Source of the DNA: Isoetes taiwanensis
Taxonomy: Eukaryota; Streptophyta; Lycopodiopsida; Isoetales; Isoetaceae
Direction: 5' to 3'
Assembly (NCBI GenBank): GCA_021234155.1
Contig: JAJEKV010000013.1
Location: 10,457,240 to 10,521,239 of the forward strand
Length of the DNA stretch: 64,000 nucleotides
Position numbers and translations under genes: made by a program. The notes below the pieces were generated by a model. It ran no database searches, had not been told where the DNA came from, and worked only from the letters and a program-made list of their open reading frames with translations. Below are positions 1 to 10,312 of this stretch, piece by piece; the first letter of the stretch is position 1; every line of letters begins with the position of its first letter.

Positions 1-2624
1 CAAAGTTTTGTGCTTCACAAGTTCTTTTTACTACATGAAAAATTAGTTCAAACCTTTGCTTATGTAATATGTTCTGTTAGAGGATAAAATCTAAAGCAAA
101 GATTGGGTGCAATAGGTTTAAATCTGGTTCACATAACTATTGTTGGAAAGTCAGTAAGTCATTAACAATTTTGTCTTTGAAATTTTAAAAGGGAAGCAGC
201 CATTGCTATGTGTTGAACAGAAGATCACAAATATGCCTGTATCCGTGTTTTTCTTTGTCAGGCCTTTTGTTTGATTGTGACCATTGGAATTCTTTATACA
301 TTGAGAAAAGTAGAATTCGAACCTGTAAGATGAATGCCTTTTTATGTAATGCAATTAAGGTCTGGATGTTGGCATGTGGACTCTTTTGGCATAGCAAGCT
401 AATCATGCAAACATCCTTGCTGGTACAGCACAGTAGGTCTAATCATGCAAGCAGTCTTGTTGGTGCATCACAATAGCTTTGAATGGACTTTGAAATGAAT
501 GTTTTCTGGCAGAATACATCAGAAGAAATCCAATGGTGGAAGCATATTGTTGATTAGGTTAATACAACTATGCAATTTCTGTGATATTCTAGCATGGCAG
601 TAATTTCTACACCTTGGTTGTAATTCCAGGTTGGGCTGGGAGCACAAGGATCTATGTGTGAAAGAAGCACTTCGAGATCATGTTATGTCAAAGTTTTGCA
701 TTGTAGCTAAAAACAGCATATACGTTCAAATTCAAATGCAAACATTGTGTTTTGGTAGCATTTGTCTGTTTCAAATTTAGCTCCAAAGTAAATTCACCAT
801 CTATAGGTTGTTTATGGGCAAAATTTGATGCTCCAAAACCATAAACATCTGTCCAACAAAATCTAGAAGCATTTTGTTGGACATCTTCTAATTTTGTACA
901 TCATTTCTTTCTTCCCCTAATTTTCCTGCTTAGAAACAAAAAATTAATATTTGGTGTTTCTTTTTGTTCTATTAGCGGGGTTTCTATTCAAGGCCAGGCT
1001 ATGAATCATTCAGATTGCTAAGAATATAATAGAATAGAATAGATTGCTAAGGTATCTGCGTATTGAGATTTGGCTGTAGACGAGGAAGAGAACATTTTGA
1101 GCTATATTGTAGGTTGTTTAGAGAGATTGTATGACAAAGGTATGCCTGAGATATCATTTTGTGTTTTTCTTCTGTTTCAATTGAGCTGGATCTTGAGATG
1201 ATAGAGGCATTTTTAGATGGAGTTACATTTTTAATTCACTTCTATTTTTCCTATGATAAATCTACATATGTTTTTAATTTCTATATGCAAGGTAATAGGT
1301 GTATATCTTTGAAAACCAGACATCACATCCATATCAGGGTTCAATTATTTTGAAAAGAAATGTTTTGTACGAGTACACATAGCAGGTCTGTAATGCAAGT
1401 CGTTGATATATTTAACAGCCAATGTTTTAGCTTGCTATCATTGTGACCATGTCCATGAGGCCAGTGCTATATGGATATATCTTGCTATCAATTGGTATAT
1501 CTTGACATATGTAGAGATAAAGCTGGAGATATGTATTAGAAGTCTATATCTCTAGAAATTAGACATCCAAGATTCTTCCATATTGAAGATCTAAAATTTA
1601 AAATTCAGCTTTATATTGATCAACATTTTGTACATTTGATCTTTTGTTCTATGCTCTGTTATTCTTCAAGGAAAGAGAGATGGTGTAGGTCTTCCCTCAG
1701 TTTATAGGGAAGGGTTTTAGACATTATTTTATTTTTTGGAAATGTTTAAATTTGGTTATTACAAGGGTAATTGATCTGCTGCTCCTATGCCTACCCTTTA
1801 TGCCAATGAAGGAAAATTCTCTTCCACATGCTGCCGATCTCGCTTCAGCAGCAAAAGGCTTCATGCATGTAAGTTCTACTTCTCCACCACAATGAATTGA
1901 AATTAGATGCATTTTTTCATAATTTGCTCTTTAAATGAATTTGTTTTTGCGAAACATGTAACAATTATAATTATTTGTAATTACAGGGGTATGAAGCTGG
2001 AAACAATATTTGCATATGATATTTCAATAATGAGGTCCAATCTTAAGTTCAAGATTCAATTTCAACAAAATGATAGGACAGATTGGCAATGATAGCATCA
2101 ACTTATTTTCATTGATTTGGTCCCACAACATTTTCTGTGCAGGGCATTAACAGTTCAATCATAATTTTTTCTGATCTTATTAAGACAAGTTTTCGTGTGA
2201 GATACTATTAAGGCAACACACATCACATTTGGTAAAACTTTTATGTACAACAATACCATACACGCCCTCATAACAAGTTATCAATACCAGCATGTGAACC
2301 GTCCATGCAAAATGTAGGTTGGGAGCAACCAATTTGTCACTAGGTAAAGCGTCTCTGAACTCAACAATGATAGATATATAACAAGGAAAGAGTAAGCAGA
2401 AAAAGATGAGGATACCTGGCACAAGGCCCCGTTTAGTTTGCAAGAGCTCTGCATGTTCTCGAAAATCTAATACACAACCAAACAATCTAATAACATGAAT
2501 AAAGACTTGTTGAGCTCCTAATAAGTGCAAAGCTAAAGAACTGAAAAAACATCCAGCTTCAATTGTTTGTTACATCACTTGATGTGTTAAAACAAATTTA
2601 CATTGCTGAAGTACTCCACCGTAA
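1..2624. other. Host DNA without an identified gene
   Basis: This stretch is AT-rich with stops in all frames. I recognise no protein family in it. One possible minus-strand exon lies near its right end and is listed separately. The last five bases before the retrotransposon (2625-2629, agtct) are the left copy of the target-site duplication of the element starting at 2630. Confidence 0.6.
2410..2516 (-). other. Possible exon of an unidentified minus-strand gene
   Basis: On the minus strand an AG acceptor (ttag) near 2516 is followed by about 100 bases open in one frame. That frame encodes a peptide beginning AQQVFIHVIRLFG and containing FREHAELLQTKRG, and it ends at CCAG before a gtatcc donor. 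A second open stretch follows at about 2220-2370. The amino-acid composition looks like ordinary protein, but I do not recognise the family. It could be chance. Confidence 0.2.
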
Positions 2625-2629
2625 AGTCT
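2625..2629. repeat. Target-site duplication, left copy
   Basis: The bases agtct directly precede the 5' LTR and recur directly after the 3' LTR at 15715-15719. A 5-bp duplication is what a Ty3/gypsy integrase is expected to leave, and it fixes the element's boundaries. Confidence 0.9.
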
Positions 2630-4232
2630 TGTGACGTTCCAAGTATTTATACGGTATATATATAAATACATTGACACGTCACCCAGTATAGATACGCCAC
2701 CATGGGGTATGGTAACCTAGGGGGTTGACCTAAAAGGGATTTAATTAGCTATGTTAATTAAAACATTAAGGATAATAACCTATGATTTAGGAAATTAATA
2801 ATAATTAAGATAATTATGGTTTGGGAAGGCACCACCTGGCCAAACTCGATTGGCCAGCATGGGGATTGCTAATTGGATCCAATAAGGTGGATCACCACCC
2901 CCTTATCAGCCAGTAACCAACCAGTTGAGCGCCCAAGGAGTAGCTGAGCGCCCAAGGACTGTTGCAGACTTCACCAAATTCACTAAATCACCGCTAGTTG
3001 TTGCTGCCACCCTACTTGCAGCATCATGGAGTCCCCTCTCGATAACGGTTCCAGCCGAAACACGGGTTAGTAGTAGTTTAGCTTGTGTTTTGTAAGATAG
3101 TATTGTAGTACTCTTTGCTGATTGCCTTTGTTGAAATTAACCCTTCTATGGTAAGTAGGATTACAATTTAATTATGAATGGTACTTTGTTAAGGATAATT
3201 GATGTATCTATGAAGCAATTGGGTAACTTCCATTAAACAGGGGTTTAAAGGGGGGGTAGAGACCTCTGAGCTCACATATGGTAGTATGCTCCTAGATAGA
3301 GCCCTGTAATATTCCCATTTGATGCGGCCTGTGTACAAGAGACCACCGGGTCGTAGATGCTATGGTCTGGCTTAGCACCAGATAAGGGACACAGTGGTGA
3401 AGTGGGGGTGGGGTCTTGCACGAACATAAAAGGCTCCTGAGACTCCTACAGTGGGCTAGGCCTGATAGCCGGCCACGTAGAGGGCCGGGTATGGGTCTGA
3501 CACTCCCTGGGTGTAGAGGTGTGATCCGTATGGAGCATCTTGCACTTTGAGTAGAATTAGGGTGAGTAAGTTGGGTACGGATGATGGGTCGCCGATGCGC
3601 ACGTATTCTCTAGCTCACCCATGGAACCACTGTGGATCCCGAAGGGGACGCTTCCCCGACCGGCCTCATCCGGACCGGGTGTCATGAACCCCCCGAGTAG
3701 ACTCAAACGGGTGATACCTTGAGTTTATGCTCTCCTAAGGCTATAGCGGCCATAGCGTGAATCGACCCATCCGCAAAGTGTGTGAGAGGGGCGGATGGAG
3801 TGGACAACCCTAGCCGATGTTCTATGCCAGCCAACGCCATGCCAAGACTCGGTCTGCTGATCTCTTGAGGCTTAGCCGTCAGTCGATCCTCACTGGAGTC
3901 TGAGCCGGGGTAGAACCTAAGGTTTGGGGTGTTTTCTTAGTTTTAGATGCATATTCTTTGCCGTTGTTATTGGGATGGATGCGCCACCCTTCGTGGTGGT
4001 TATTTATATATGATTTATGTTGTGTGCTAACCCTTGTATACATGCTTCCGCGACGTAGGAGCCCATCGAAGGCGTGGGCCGAATGACACCTCCGTGTCCT
4101 TCACCCGAGCATCTCTACGTAGATGGCCCGGGGCAGACGGAGGGCCCTGCTCATGGCAAGTTGGTTGCCATGGGAGGGGAAAGTCCCCGTATGTATACGG
4201 CCGGGGTCGATATATTCGTGTGGAGCGTCACA
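2630..4232 (+). repeat. 5' LTR of the H3-bearing gypsy element
   Basis: The repeat starts TGTGACGTTCC and ends GGAGCGTCACA. It is repeated at 14113-15714. A TATA-like stretch (tatatataaata) lies at 2655-2668, close to the LTR start. The right half is GC-rich and contains only short chance reading frames. Confidence 0.95.
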
Positions 4233-4233
4233 G

Positions 4234-4246
4234 TGGTATCAGAGCC
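4234..4246 (+). other. Primer binding site (tRNA-iMet type)
   Basis: TGGTATCAGAGCC begins two bases after the end of the 5' LTR. It is the usual plant LTR-retrotransposon primer site, complementary to the 3' end of initiator methionine tRNA. Confidence 0.9.
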
Positions 4247-5013
4247 GTGATTTCGGTTGCTCGAAATCATAGCACTGACCAAACACTAACTCGTTAGTTT
4301 GGTAGTTAGGAGGAGGCTAAGTTAGTGTGCTGTTAGTCCTCTTTGATGTTTGGTTTTGTGCTAGGTTAAAGTAAGAATTGTAGCTTTAAAGAAGTTAGGG
4401 CGACTGGAGGCCCCATGTTTGGAAGAGTTATACATTTTTATAGGTAGTTAAATGGAGGAGAAAGTGGTTCCATTGGATCGAGCGTACCCCAAATACCCTA
4501 GGACAGTCGTCGCTGGCGAAGAAATGGCCAAAGGATGGCCCGAAAGTCAACTCGGACGCCGCTTGAATTTTACCGCCTTGCAGTCGAGGTGGGAGAGCCA
4601 AATATGCAGTCGGCGACCGATCAGCCTGTCATTGTCAACGCTGGGCCCGAAGTCAACCTGGGCCGCTTTGCTTTTCGTCGACCCCCCGCCGCGGGGGGCC
4701 AGCCAGAATGCAAAATGGCCCGACCAGAGTATGTTTCACTGTGATTCGCCCAGATAAAAACTTTTTATAGAAAAAAATAAAAAATAAAAAGTTAATAACG
4801 AAAATTTTAAAATTTCAAAAGTTAACGGGCCGTTATAGTTTTTCATTTCCGCTTTGCCTTCGGCTTTCACCGAACCGGAACCGACGCCATCATCGCCGCC
4901 AGATTTGACCCTCGCCGTCAGCCTTTGTGCCTCGCCAACCCTAGCCTTCACTCCTTCTTCCTACCAAAGAAGCCTCCCACCACCGCAGACTTCTAGACTT
5001 TAGTGCCATAGCC
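4247..5013 (+). promoter_or_regulatory. Leader upstream of the H3-fusion frame
   Basis: This is untranslated or weakly coding sequence. It holds a GC-rich palindrome (ccccccgccgcgggggg, about 4681-4697), then an A/T-rich block at about 4757-4830 with TATA-like runs (tttttatag, ataaaaaataaaaag), then a C/T-rich leader up to ATG 5014. The start codon sits in a good plant context (gccATGGcc). The layout resembles a small promoter plus 5' UTR. It could have come with the captured gene, but this is inference from composition only. Confidence 0.35.
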
Positions 5014-6276
5014 ATGGCCAATACCAAGAGCGCTCCGGACCCCTCTACCCTCACCATAGCCGAGATCTATGCCTTGATCGCCCGGCATATGGTTACTGAC
5101 CCGGCTTTCATCGACATACTCCTGGACGAGTTGGTGAACCGGTTCGAGAACAATGATAGAATCCCATACCCCATCTACCACTTCTCCGAGCCGTTTCTGA
5201 TCCGATTGAACCTGCGCCAGCTCCCTTACACCATGGCCGAGCAACCTGACTTGGTCATGATGTTAATTAAGTTCTATCCTCCCGAATGTGAAGGTCACAC
5301 CGAGGAGGAGGACATACGTAAGGAGGCCGACCGTATGAGGAACTTGGCCAGGGAGGATGATAAATGGGAGATAGAGCGGGCCGATACGGCGGCTCGAGGA
5401 AGGGAGTACCGGTACCTTGGGGATGGAGTCGCCGTTATTGATGGCCGGGCCATCGAACTTCCCCCGTACCAATGGCATGAAGCTTCCCAGAGCTTCATGT
5501 GGGGAGCCCCGATTCCTGATATCAGTCTGGATTACTTAACGACGATCCAGATTGACATGGCCCAGCGGCCCAATCGGTACCACGCTGAACTTCTTCGCCG
5601 TAGTGTAGCGGAACATTATGCTCAGGTTGAAGAAGACCTTAGGAGAGCCCGGGAGTTCTGGGAAGAGCAGGACAGGATCGAACGAGAGAAAGCGGAGAAG
5701 GCTCGGCAAGAGCAGCCGGACCAGCAGGGCGCAGGAGCATCCGGGAGTGGGCCGGGCCCAATCCCGACAGAGCATGTAACTGTGAAGCACCGGAGGAAAG
5801 CCGTAGCCCGAAAGTCCGGCAGTCAATACAAGGAAAAACTAAAGACTGTCGGGGCTTTTGGGAAGAACGCGAGCTCCAGCCGGAGGCAGCAGCGGGTGGA
5901 TGCGTCCCGGCCAGCTGTTGGGGCCAAGACTGTGCCTGCATCCAGGGGGCCACCTCCGAACCCTGCTCCACAGAGGAAGCCCCATCGGTACCGACCCAGT
6001 ACTGTCGCTTTACGGGAGATCCGTAAGTTTCAGAAGTCGACCCAACTTCTGATACGGAAGCTCCCCTTCCAGAGGTTGGTCCGGGAGATTGCACAGGAGT
6101 TCAAGACCGACCTCCGCTTCCAGACTTTTGCCATTTTGGCACTCCAAGAGGCTGCGGAGGCTTATTTAGTGGCACTTTTTGGTGACGCAAACCTTTGCGC
6201 GATCCACGCCAAGAGGGTCACTATCATGCCTAAGGATTTAGCACTCGCCCACAGGATTCGGGGGGAGCATCCTTAG
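5014..6276 (+). CDS. Retrotransposon-borne histone H3 fusion protein
   Basis: This is an open frame of 420 codons. Residues 322-420 align without gaps to the H3 core from K37 to the C-terminus. By eye about 84 of 99 positions match plant H3, including [57 protein letters not shown] and RIRGE. Loop 1 has normal H3 length, so it is not CENH3-like. Tyr at H3 position 41 and Leu at position 90 resemble plant H3.3 rather than H3.1. The region before the core (about 255-321) is basic and proline-rich and has an ARKS motif (265-268) like that around K9 or K27, but it is not a normal H3 tail. Residues 1-250 are acidic, with a charged helix at about 195-235 that may form a coiled coil, and belong to no family I know. 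Third-codon positions are much more GC-rich than in pol. It lies between the primer site and gag. Function is unknown; it might enter nucleosomes or bind histone chaperones. Confidence 0.9.
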   Translation: MANTKSAPDPSTLTIAEIYALIARHMVTDPAFIDILLDELVNRFENNDRIPYPIYHFSEPFLIRLNLRQLPYTMAEQPDLVMMLIKFYPPECEGHTEEEDIRKEADRMRNLAREDDKWEIERADTAARGREYRYLGDGVAVIDGRAIELPPYQWHEASQSFMWGAPIPDISLDYLTTIQIDMAQRPNRYHAELLRRSVAEHYAQVEEDLRRAREFWEEQDRIEREKAEKARQEQPDQQGAGASGSGPGPIPTEHVTVKHRRKAVARKSGSQYKEKLKTVGAFGKNASSSRRQQRVDASRPAVGAKTVPASRGPPPNPAPQRKPHRYRPSTVALREIRKFQKSTQLLIRKLPFQRLVREIAQEFKTDLRFQTFAILALQEAAEAYLVALFGDANLCAIHAKRVTIMPKDLALAHRIRGEHP

Positions 6277-6340
6277 CATATTTTGCTGAATCTCCACACT
6301 GTAAATATTTTTTTGGGATGTAATAAAAACTTTTTGTTTG
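6277..6340 (+). terminator. Possible polyadenylation region after the H3 frame
   Basis: Directly after the stop codon the sequence becomes AT-rich and contains tgtaataaaaac and T-rich runs typical of plant 3' ends. It would allow a separate transcript of the H3 frame, or be a relic of the captured gene's own 3' UTR. Confidence 0.3.
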
Positions 6341-6388
6341 TATTAAGATTTTTTTTTTTTTTTTTATATTTTGTGTTAAATACGAAAT

Positions 6389-6486
6389 TGCTGACGTCAG
6401 CATAATAAAAAGGGTTCAAAAGGATTTTCAAAGTTCATTTCAATTGTTCTCTCTATTTTTCTTGCTTCCTCCTCCCTTCTAGCACC
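6389..6486 (+). promoter_or_regulatory. Putative internal promoter with a bZIP-type palindrome
   Basis: A perfect 14-base palindrome, tgctgacgtcagca (6389-6402), contains TGACGTCA, the classic binding core of bZIP (TGA/CREB-type) factors. It is followed by an A-rich TATA-like stretch (taataaaaag), a C/T-rich leader, and an ATG in strong context (caccATGG, 6487). The arrangement looks like a compact promoter inside the retrotransposon, upstream of a second group of reading frames. Activity is inferred. Confidence 0.4.
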
Positions 6487-7221
6487 ATGGCAGCCACCGA
6501 CCTTCTCGCATGGTACCAAGACGGAGAGCATTGGGATCCGCAAGTGCCATTCGGCCTGTTGCGGCCCTTGCTATGCCAGCGCCTAGACCTCATCACCAAT
6601 ATGCAGCGGCACCCGGATTATGCCGGGTTCTTAGACTTTTAATGGAGGAGATGCTTCCTTTGTGTGTCCCTCTTGGGGATCCTCCCCAGTTGTATCTCGA
6701 GCGGGAGGTAGTCCGGGAGATGTTAGGGGGCGACACCCATGCGTATGATGTGCTGAAGGGAAAGCTCAGATGGGGCAAACACCTGCCCATTGTGCAGCAT
6801 CAGGGGCGGCAATATCTTGAGGTTGCCTTCGCCCTAGCCATCCTCATGGACCAATACGTTGAGGATGAAACTTTGCCTGTAGAGAAAGGCAAACTCCCTG
6901 AATCTTCCGAGGAGGGAGATGATGAGCATATAGGTATGGGCTTACTTTCGCCGCTGGAAGCAGCTTAGCGAGGAGATGCCACCACACCGAACAAGTTGCA
7001 CGCTTGTCGTATTAGATGCCCTTCCGCTTATTTATCACCAAGGGCGTGAATATCTTCTTTTGGATGATATCATCCGACTTATCACATGGTGGCTCGGATT
7101 TAAGCACCTGCGTAAAGGACCATGTGCTTTACGAAAGTTAGCGGAGTATTGCATGGATGATTTCATCGACTTCGGCCCTATTGAGCTTCCCCGAGGTGCA
7201 GCAGCTACCCAGCCCGCTTAG
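6487..7221 (+). CDS. Unknown reading frames of the extra block (group B)
   Basis: A run of GC-rich coding-like sequence follows the putative promoter. Recognisable stretches include MAATDLLAWYQDGEHWDPQV at the start, EREVVREMLGGDTHAYDVLK in the middle, and HQGREYLLLDDIIRLITWWL at 7035-7100. The pattern YHQGREYL/VQHQGRQYLE occurs twice and may be a duplicated motif. I do not recognise the family, and it is unlike gag or pol. The block appears interrupted in this copy. Confidence 0.4.
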
Positions 7222-7422
7222 AGACCTTGCTACGGCTTCGAACTGGTGATGCAGAACCGCCTCAACCCTCACCGATGCCTTTACAGCCTATGGGACCTCA
7301 TGTTCCAAACATTAACATGGTTGAGGTTCCTTCCGATTCGGATGAGGAGGGAGAGGACCTATACCATAATCCCCGCCATTTGAAGGAAGAGCAAAGAGGA
7401 ACTTAAGGAGGAAGAAGTCCCT

Positions 7423-7857
7423 ATGGACTTAGATAAGGAGGTGGCCACGCCGAGACCCCGCAAGGGGAGGGTTTTGGGAAACCACCTCACTCGCTTCTTC
7501 TTATCACCTTTTCGACAGGGGCAAGTTCTTTTTATAGCCCGAGATTTAGGGCCGGAGGCTGAAGCTTCATGGTGGACCCTTCGTACTATGTCCACATTAG
7601 CCGGGCACAAGAAGCTTCCCTATCGTACGCTTACTTATGTACTGCATTTATCGATCTTGCCCTCGACGGCGCCTTGGGGCAAGACATTGCGCCTGGATGA
7701 GCATGAAGCTCTTACGGCAGCCCCCCTTGGCCGCTGCTTATCCGCCGAGGTTGCTTCCATTGCGGCTGCCACCGTGGACCTGTGGGTGACTTCGCTGACA
7801 CCGACCACGCCACCACCTCCTCGGCCTACAAATGAAGAGGGAGGACCCAGCTCCTAA
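7423..7857 (+). CDS. Unknown proline-rich C-terminal ORF of the extra block
   Basis: This is an open frame of 144 codons starting MDLDKEVATPRPRKGRVLG and ending in a Pro/Thr-rich tail. It has a basic N-terminus, then a region with WWTLRTMSTLAGHKKL. It matches no family I can name. It is followed by about 270 bases of AT-rich sequence that resembles an untranslated region. It may continue the group B protein. Confidence 0.35.
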   Translation: MDLDKEVATPRPRKGRVLGNHLTRFFLSPFRQGQVLFIARDLGPEAEASWWTLRTMSTLAGHKKLPYRTLTYVLHLSILPSTAPWGKTLRLDEHEALTAAPLGRCLSAEVASIAAATVDLWVTSLTPTTPPPPRPTNEEGGPSS

Positions 7858-8127
7858 ATAATCAGACACGATATTGTATTGCATATACATGTAGAATTTT
7901 GGTTTGGCGGTTTAGCCATTCTATAGTTATGATATACCATCTCTTTATCAATTGTGATAATTGTTTCAATGAATACAATTGCAATTGTTCTCTTCCATGA
8001 TGCGTTTTTCTATATGTTAGAGCTTAGGGCATAACGAAATTGTTCAATGTTCTATATTCATTTCTATCGTCTTACAGAAGAAACACTCGAGGAATATGAG
8101 GAGAGGATTACGCACTGATAAGGAGGG

Positions 8128-8520
8128 ATGATCCAGGTCACCGACCGTGACTATGGCCAAAGGTATGGGGAGTACCCGGAATGGGACGAAGGTTACGAGA
8201 TGGAACCCGCGCCACCAGGGGAGCCCTATGATGCAGCCAAAGGGATGGAGATAGTTAATATTCTCAGGGAACGAGCCTACGAGGACATGAAGCAAACTCT
8301 TCGCCGCACATGGGACTATTGGGATATGTCCAGGCACGAAGCTTTCGAGGACGCCAATGACCACCTGTGGCAAATCTTCTATGGGCTTTTCAATCTCATT
8401 ATTAGCCCAACGCTAGATTGCCAATCTGTAATAGTCCAGGCCTGGGCACGATACAAGCTCGTTAGGGTTGTACGTGAAAGTGTTTGCTACTCGATCTTGT
8501 ATCCATTTGCGAACCCCTAG
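8128..8520 (+). CDS. Unknown acidic ORF of the extra block (group C)
   Basis: This is an open frame of 130 codons. The N-terminus is acidic and tyrosine-rich (YGQRYGEYPEWDEGYEM). A helical-looking part follows (KGMEIVNILRERAYEDMKQ, then WDYWDMSRHEAFEDANDHLW). It ends before an AT-rich 3'-UTR-like stretch (8521-8780). I recognise no family. Its position between the H3 block and gag shows that the extra cargo has at least three modules separated by AT-rich spacers. Confidence 0.4.
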   Translation: MIQVTDRDYGQRYGEYPEWDEGYEMEPAPPGEPYDAAKGMEIVNILRERAYEDMKQTLRRTWDYWDMSRHEAFEDANDHLWQIFYGLFNLIISPTLDCQSVIVQAWARYKLVRVVRESVCYSILYPFANP

Positions 8521-8782
8521 GCCCGGTCTCTTCAGTTTTGTTGTTTTTGTATGCTGTATGTGAGTTAAACTTTAAGTCTCCGTGTATCAGGAATATCCTT
8601 GTATCATACTCTTGTATCAACTTTTGCAAGTACTAAGGTGTGAAACTTTAATGAAACAACAGTTTTCTCTTGTAATAAGAATCTGGGCCATCATACTTTT
8701 TCTTGTATTCTTTCTCTAGCTGATCCAAAAATGACATGGTTGGGATACCTTATGTCACCATAAGTCGACTTATACCTTTTGA

Positions 8783-9559
8783 ATGCTGGATATAGACGGT
8801 GCACGCAACGCCGCTTGGCAGACGCCCTCAAATTCCAAAAGAGGGCTAACACCCCAACAGGAACTTATGCTAATGAAAAGGCAACTAGGCGAGTTGCAAG
8901 CATATGTGTTACATGCTAATCCACCCCAGCATCCCCAAGAAGACAGACCGGAGTTACCTCCGCTACCGCCAAGTCCACCTACACCATCTCCCCATCTCCA
9001 CCAGAGCCTCAGATTCCGCACGTAGGGGACCTCGCTCTAAACGCCGACGGAGTTCCTCTAAGGATAGCCCACCTCCTCACCATCAGCCACTTCGCCTTCC
9101 GAATGTCGCTTTGTGATCACCGGTGACCATGCAAAGCGTCGGGATAAGGAATACCGCAAAACAGTTGATACCGCCATAACTAGTATATGGAAGAATAGGA
9201 AACTGGCACAGTTTGACGGGAAATCTAGAGGCGGACTGAATGCAGAGTCTTGGTTGGACGAAATGAAAGAGTTTGAGAAGTCCTATGGCATGACTGAAAA
9301 GGATACAGGAAAGGTTGCCACCACGAACCTTACAGGAGCTGCCCGTATTTGGTGGAAGGGCTATGCTAGAGCCAAGCATCTGGATAGAAGCAGATGCAAG
9401 TTTAAGAAGTTTGCTAAAGCTTTCAAGTCGCACTATGTGCCCCGTGCACACAAATGCCAGCAAATTCAGACTTTCTATAGGTTAGAGCGTATGGGTATGC
9501 CTGGTTCAGTGCTTACACCGATGAATTTATGCTACCGAGGTCAGATGTACCGTGTATGA
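8783..9559 (+). CDS. gag: gag region of the H3-bearing gypsy element
   Basis: The upstream part (from 8783) encodes a linker with PQQELMLMKRQLGELQAY and a proline-rich tail. The part at 9113-9559 encodes a retrotransposon Gag core with the pattern FDGK...AESWLDEMKEFEKSYGM...GAARIWWKGY. This is the capsid-type domain of plant Ty3/gypsy elements. The region is broken in this copy. Confidence 0.75.
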
Positions 9560-10312
9560 ATGAAAAGAGGGCAAAGGAGGGCTACATTGAAGGGTTGGCC
9601 CCAAAGAATCAAACTAATGGTTAAGGCCATAGACCCAAATCGGGCCATGAGGCCGAGGCTAAGGCATTGAGCCTCGAGGAGGACACCCCAAAGAACCAAG
9701 ATCCGCGCCCCGCCCCATACTCGCAGCCCACGCCATCCACACCTTTACAAACCCCGCCCAAAGTCCGGGGCCCTTCAAGAATCTCTTATGGCCGCCGAAA
9801 AGAAAGTCACCTTCAAAGACGACCGATAAGCGATTAATGCCTTCTGGTAAGGAAGTTCGAACCTCTTACGCCTATTCCTAAAGAGGTTCGAACAACCTAA
9901 GCCCGAGATAAGGCATGCTACAGTGCATGCGACTGGCACTTTATGCACTGTCCTTATGTCACGCTAGACGCCTACCGGGCTATGGCTATGGACCGACGAT
10001 CTTGAGTCCGAACCTCGAGGAGGCCCCCGACTACATTCACGGTAAGGCCTCATATCCTTGCAGCTATAGAAACCGCAATGCCGAAAGTCACCTGCTGTCA
10101 TTTCCACCATAGGTCGAAAGTACACAAAGTAGCCTTTTGTAATTTTATGGATACGAAGTACACATAATTTTGCTTCTCCTAGAATGGCCCAAGTCTTACA
10201 AAATACCTTGAGACATTAAGGTCCCGACCGAGGCCCGCCACCCCAGCCAAAGGTCGCACACACGCGATGGTCGCCGATCAATCAATCTCAAGATGCAGCT
10301 GCCGAGCACCGC

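Noticed and set aside
4034-4297. Open frame within the 5' LTR
   Set aside because: It lies in the GC-rich end of the LTR, crosses the primer site, and is not kept in the other LTR.
5977-6273. H3 domain as a centromeric CENH3
   Set aside because: Loop 1 has the same length as canonical H3 and the core is far too similar to ordinary H3. CENH3 normally has a longer loop 1 and a more diverged core.
5014-6276. H3 domain as an ordinary host histone gene that the element merely surrounds
   Set aside because: The H3 core has no own start or normal tail. It is in frame with a long unknown N-terminal part and lies between the primer site and gag of an element with intact boundaries.
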